From an uncultured Clostridia bacterium (GTDB taxonomy: Bacteria; Bacillota; Clostridia; Oscillospirales; Acutalibacteraceae): DNA of 5,306 nucleotides. Positions 4,208 through 5,306 of the stretch are shown here, piece by piece. The stretch spans positions 1-5,306 of the forward strand of contig CANQIG010000146.1 in assembly GCA_947623765.1 (NCBI GenBank), written 5' to 3'. Under the pieces are notes generated by a model, which saw only the letters and a list, made by a program, of their open reading frames with translations, was not told where the DNA came from and did no database searches. The first letter of the stretch is position 1; each line of letters starts with the position of its first letter. Both the position numbers and the translations under genes were made by a program.

Positions 4208-5306
4208 GGACAATTTCATCGGCGACCGGCACTTTTACCGGAATCTGCTGTTTCTCGTGCTGCCGATGATCGTGCAGCAGGGCATCACGAGCTTTGTGAG
4301 CCTGCTCGACAACGTGATGGTGGGGCGGCTCGGCACGGAGAGCATGAGCGGCGTCGCCATCGTCAACCAGCTCCTGTTCATCTTCAACCTCGCGATCTTC
4401 GGCGGGCTCTCCGGCGCGTCGATCTTCGGCGCGCAGTTCTTCGGGAAGGGCGACAACGAGGGCGTGCGGTACGCGTTCCGCTTCAAGATGATCTTCTCGA
4501 CGGCGATGAGTTTCCTCGCGATCGTCGTGATGCTGCTCTTCGGCGAGCCGCTGGTCGAGCTCTTCCTCACGGACGACGGCGGCGGAGACCTCGCGCTCAC
4601 GCTCAGCGAGGCGAAGGACTACCTGCTCGTGATGCTGATCGGGCTCATCCCGTTCGGCGTTTCGCAGAGCTATTCGAGCACGCTGCGCGAGACCGGCGAG
4701 ACCGTCGCGCCGATGACCGCGAGCGTGATCGCGATCCTCACGAACCTCGTCCTCAACTACATCCTGATCTTCGGCAGCTTCGGCGCGCCGCGGCTCGGTG
4801 TCGTCGGCGCGGCCATCGCGACGGTGATCTCGCGCTACGTGGAGGCGGCCTATCTCGCGTTCCAGACGCACCGTTTCCCGCTCAAATACGTCTTTATACA
4901 GGGCGCGTACAGGAGCCTTTATATCCCGGGCGACATCGTGCGCCGCATCTTCATCACCGGCGCGCCGCTCATGGCGAACGAGCTCTTCTGGAGCGTCGGC
5001 ACGACGATGATCAACCAGAGCTATTCCACCCGGGGCCTCACGGTCGTCGCGGCGACGAACATCGCCGGAACGGCGTGGAACCTGTTCTCCATCATCATGT
5101 TCACGATGGGCAACGCCGTCTCCATCCTCATCGGGCAGCAGCTCGGCGCGGGGGAGATCGAGGAGGCGAAGCGCACCGACCGCCGTCTGCTGTTCTTCAC
5201 GGCGGTCCTGCACGTCTTCATCGGCGCGATCCTCGCGGCGTCCGCGCCGTTCATCCCGCTGATCTACAACACCGAGCCCGCCGTCCGCGAGCTGACGACG
5301 AAGCTC
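4191..5306 (+). CDS. MATE-family efflux transporter (C-terminus cut by window edge)
   Basis: The frame is open from the ATG at 4191 to the right edge, giving 372 residues; family members are usually about 450, so roughly the last 80 are missing. GAAAGG (4177-4182) lies eight bases before the start. The sequence shows repeated hydrophobic helices and family-typical stretches: LPMIVQQGITSFVSLLDNVM (24-43) with GRLG after it, GASIFGAQFFGKGD (75-88), LRETGETVAPM (165-175), LNYILIFG followed by GVVGAAIAT (204-212), and in the second half MGNAVSILIGQQLGAGEIEE (306-325). These are hallmarks of MATE (MatE, PF01554) antiporters, which export drugs or metabolites across the inner membrane using Na+ or H+. 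The substrate is unknown. The gene starts within the end of the HAD gene, which suggests translational coupling. Confidence 0.95.
   Translation, partial: MFRKFKDNFIGDRHFYRNLLFLVLPMIVQQGITSFVSLLDNVMVGRLGTESMSGVAIVNQLLFIFNLAIFGGLSGASIFGAQFFGKGDNEGVRYAFRFKMIFSTAMSFLAIVVMLLFGEPLVELFLTDDGGGDLALTLSEAKDYLLVMLIGLIPFGVSQSYSSTLRETGETVAPMTASVIAILTNLVLNYILIFGSFGAPRLGVVGAAIATVISRYVEAAYLAFQTHRFPLKYVFIQGAYRSLYIPGDIVRRIFITGAPLMANELFWSVGTTMINQSYSTRGLTVVAATNIAGTAWNLFSIIMFTMGNAVSILIGQQLGAGEIEEAKRTDRRLLFFTAVLHVFIGAILAASAPFIPLIYNTEPAVRELTTKL

Noticed and set aside
3196..4269. Plus-strand open frame overlapping the lipoprotein end and the HAD gene in another frame
   Set aside because: Arg/Gly-rich out-of-frame translation; the HAD frame contains all four catalytic motifs and the best ribosome binding site.
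3867..5213. Long minus-strand open frame opposite the MATE gene
   Set aside because: The product is rich in Arg, Asp, Glu and His with no domain, and it is antisense to a clear transporter sequence.

Overview
The window most likely comes from a GC-rich member of the Clostridia (Bacillota), for example a gut Oscillospiraceae-type bacterium. This is an inference. The supports are strong purine-rich Shine-Dalgarno sites (GGAGG, AAAGGAGG), sigma-A-type promoters with near-consensus -35 and -10 boxes, a lipoprotein with a C-terminal domain resembling DUF4358 (a family best known from Clostridia), and the adjacent xpaC/telA pair known from Bacillota. No rRNA, tRNA, CRISPR array, insertion sequence or phage gene is visible. 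Coding density is high, and no gene-free stretch is longer than about 210 bases.

Left half (positions 1-2501, minus strand). Two transcription units point left. The first is a 252-residue protein with five predicted membrane helices (2501-1743), with a good promoter at 2578-2550. It resembles the N-terminal membrane part of LTA-synthase-type proteins but has no sulfatase domain. The second unit is xpaC (1654-371) followed by telA (312 to the window edge, incomplete). Its promoter, TTGACG-18-TATAAT, sits in the short gap after the five-helix gene and is surrounded by inverted repeats. XpaC and TelA share a short acidic 'PTLT-hydrophobic-D' motif, at the C-terminus of XpaC and the N-terminus of TelA.

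Middle (2502-2711). This is a divergent intergenic region of about 210 bases. It carries the leftward promoter and, on the rightward side, three short hairpins directly before the lipoprotein gene.

Right half (2712-5306, plus strand). A 220-residue DUF4358-like lipoprotein (2712-3374) is followed by a separate promoter with an extended -10 (3403-3431). That promoter drives a HAD-family phosphatase (3497-4207) and a MATE-family efflux transporter (4191 to the window edge, incomplete). The last two genes overlap by 17 bases and are probably translationally coupled.

The gene content is mostly recognisable housekeeping or cell-envelope functions. I see no clear undescribed system. The items most worth checking are the five-helix protein without a catalytic domain, the shared XpaC/TelA motif, the 11-residue repeats in XpaC, and the structured leaders or operators upstream of xpaC, the lipoprotein and the HAD gene.
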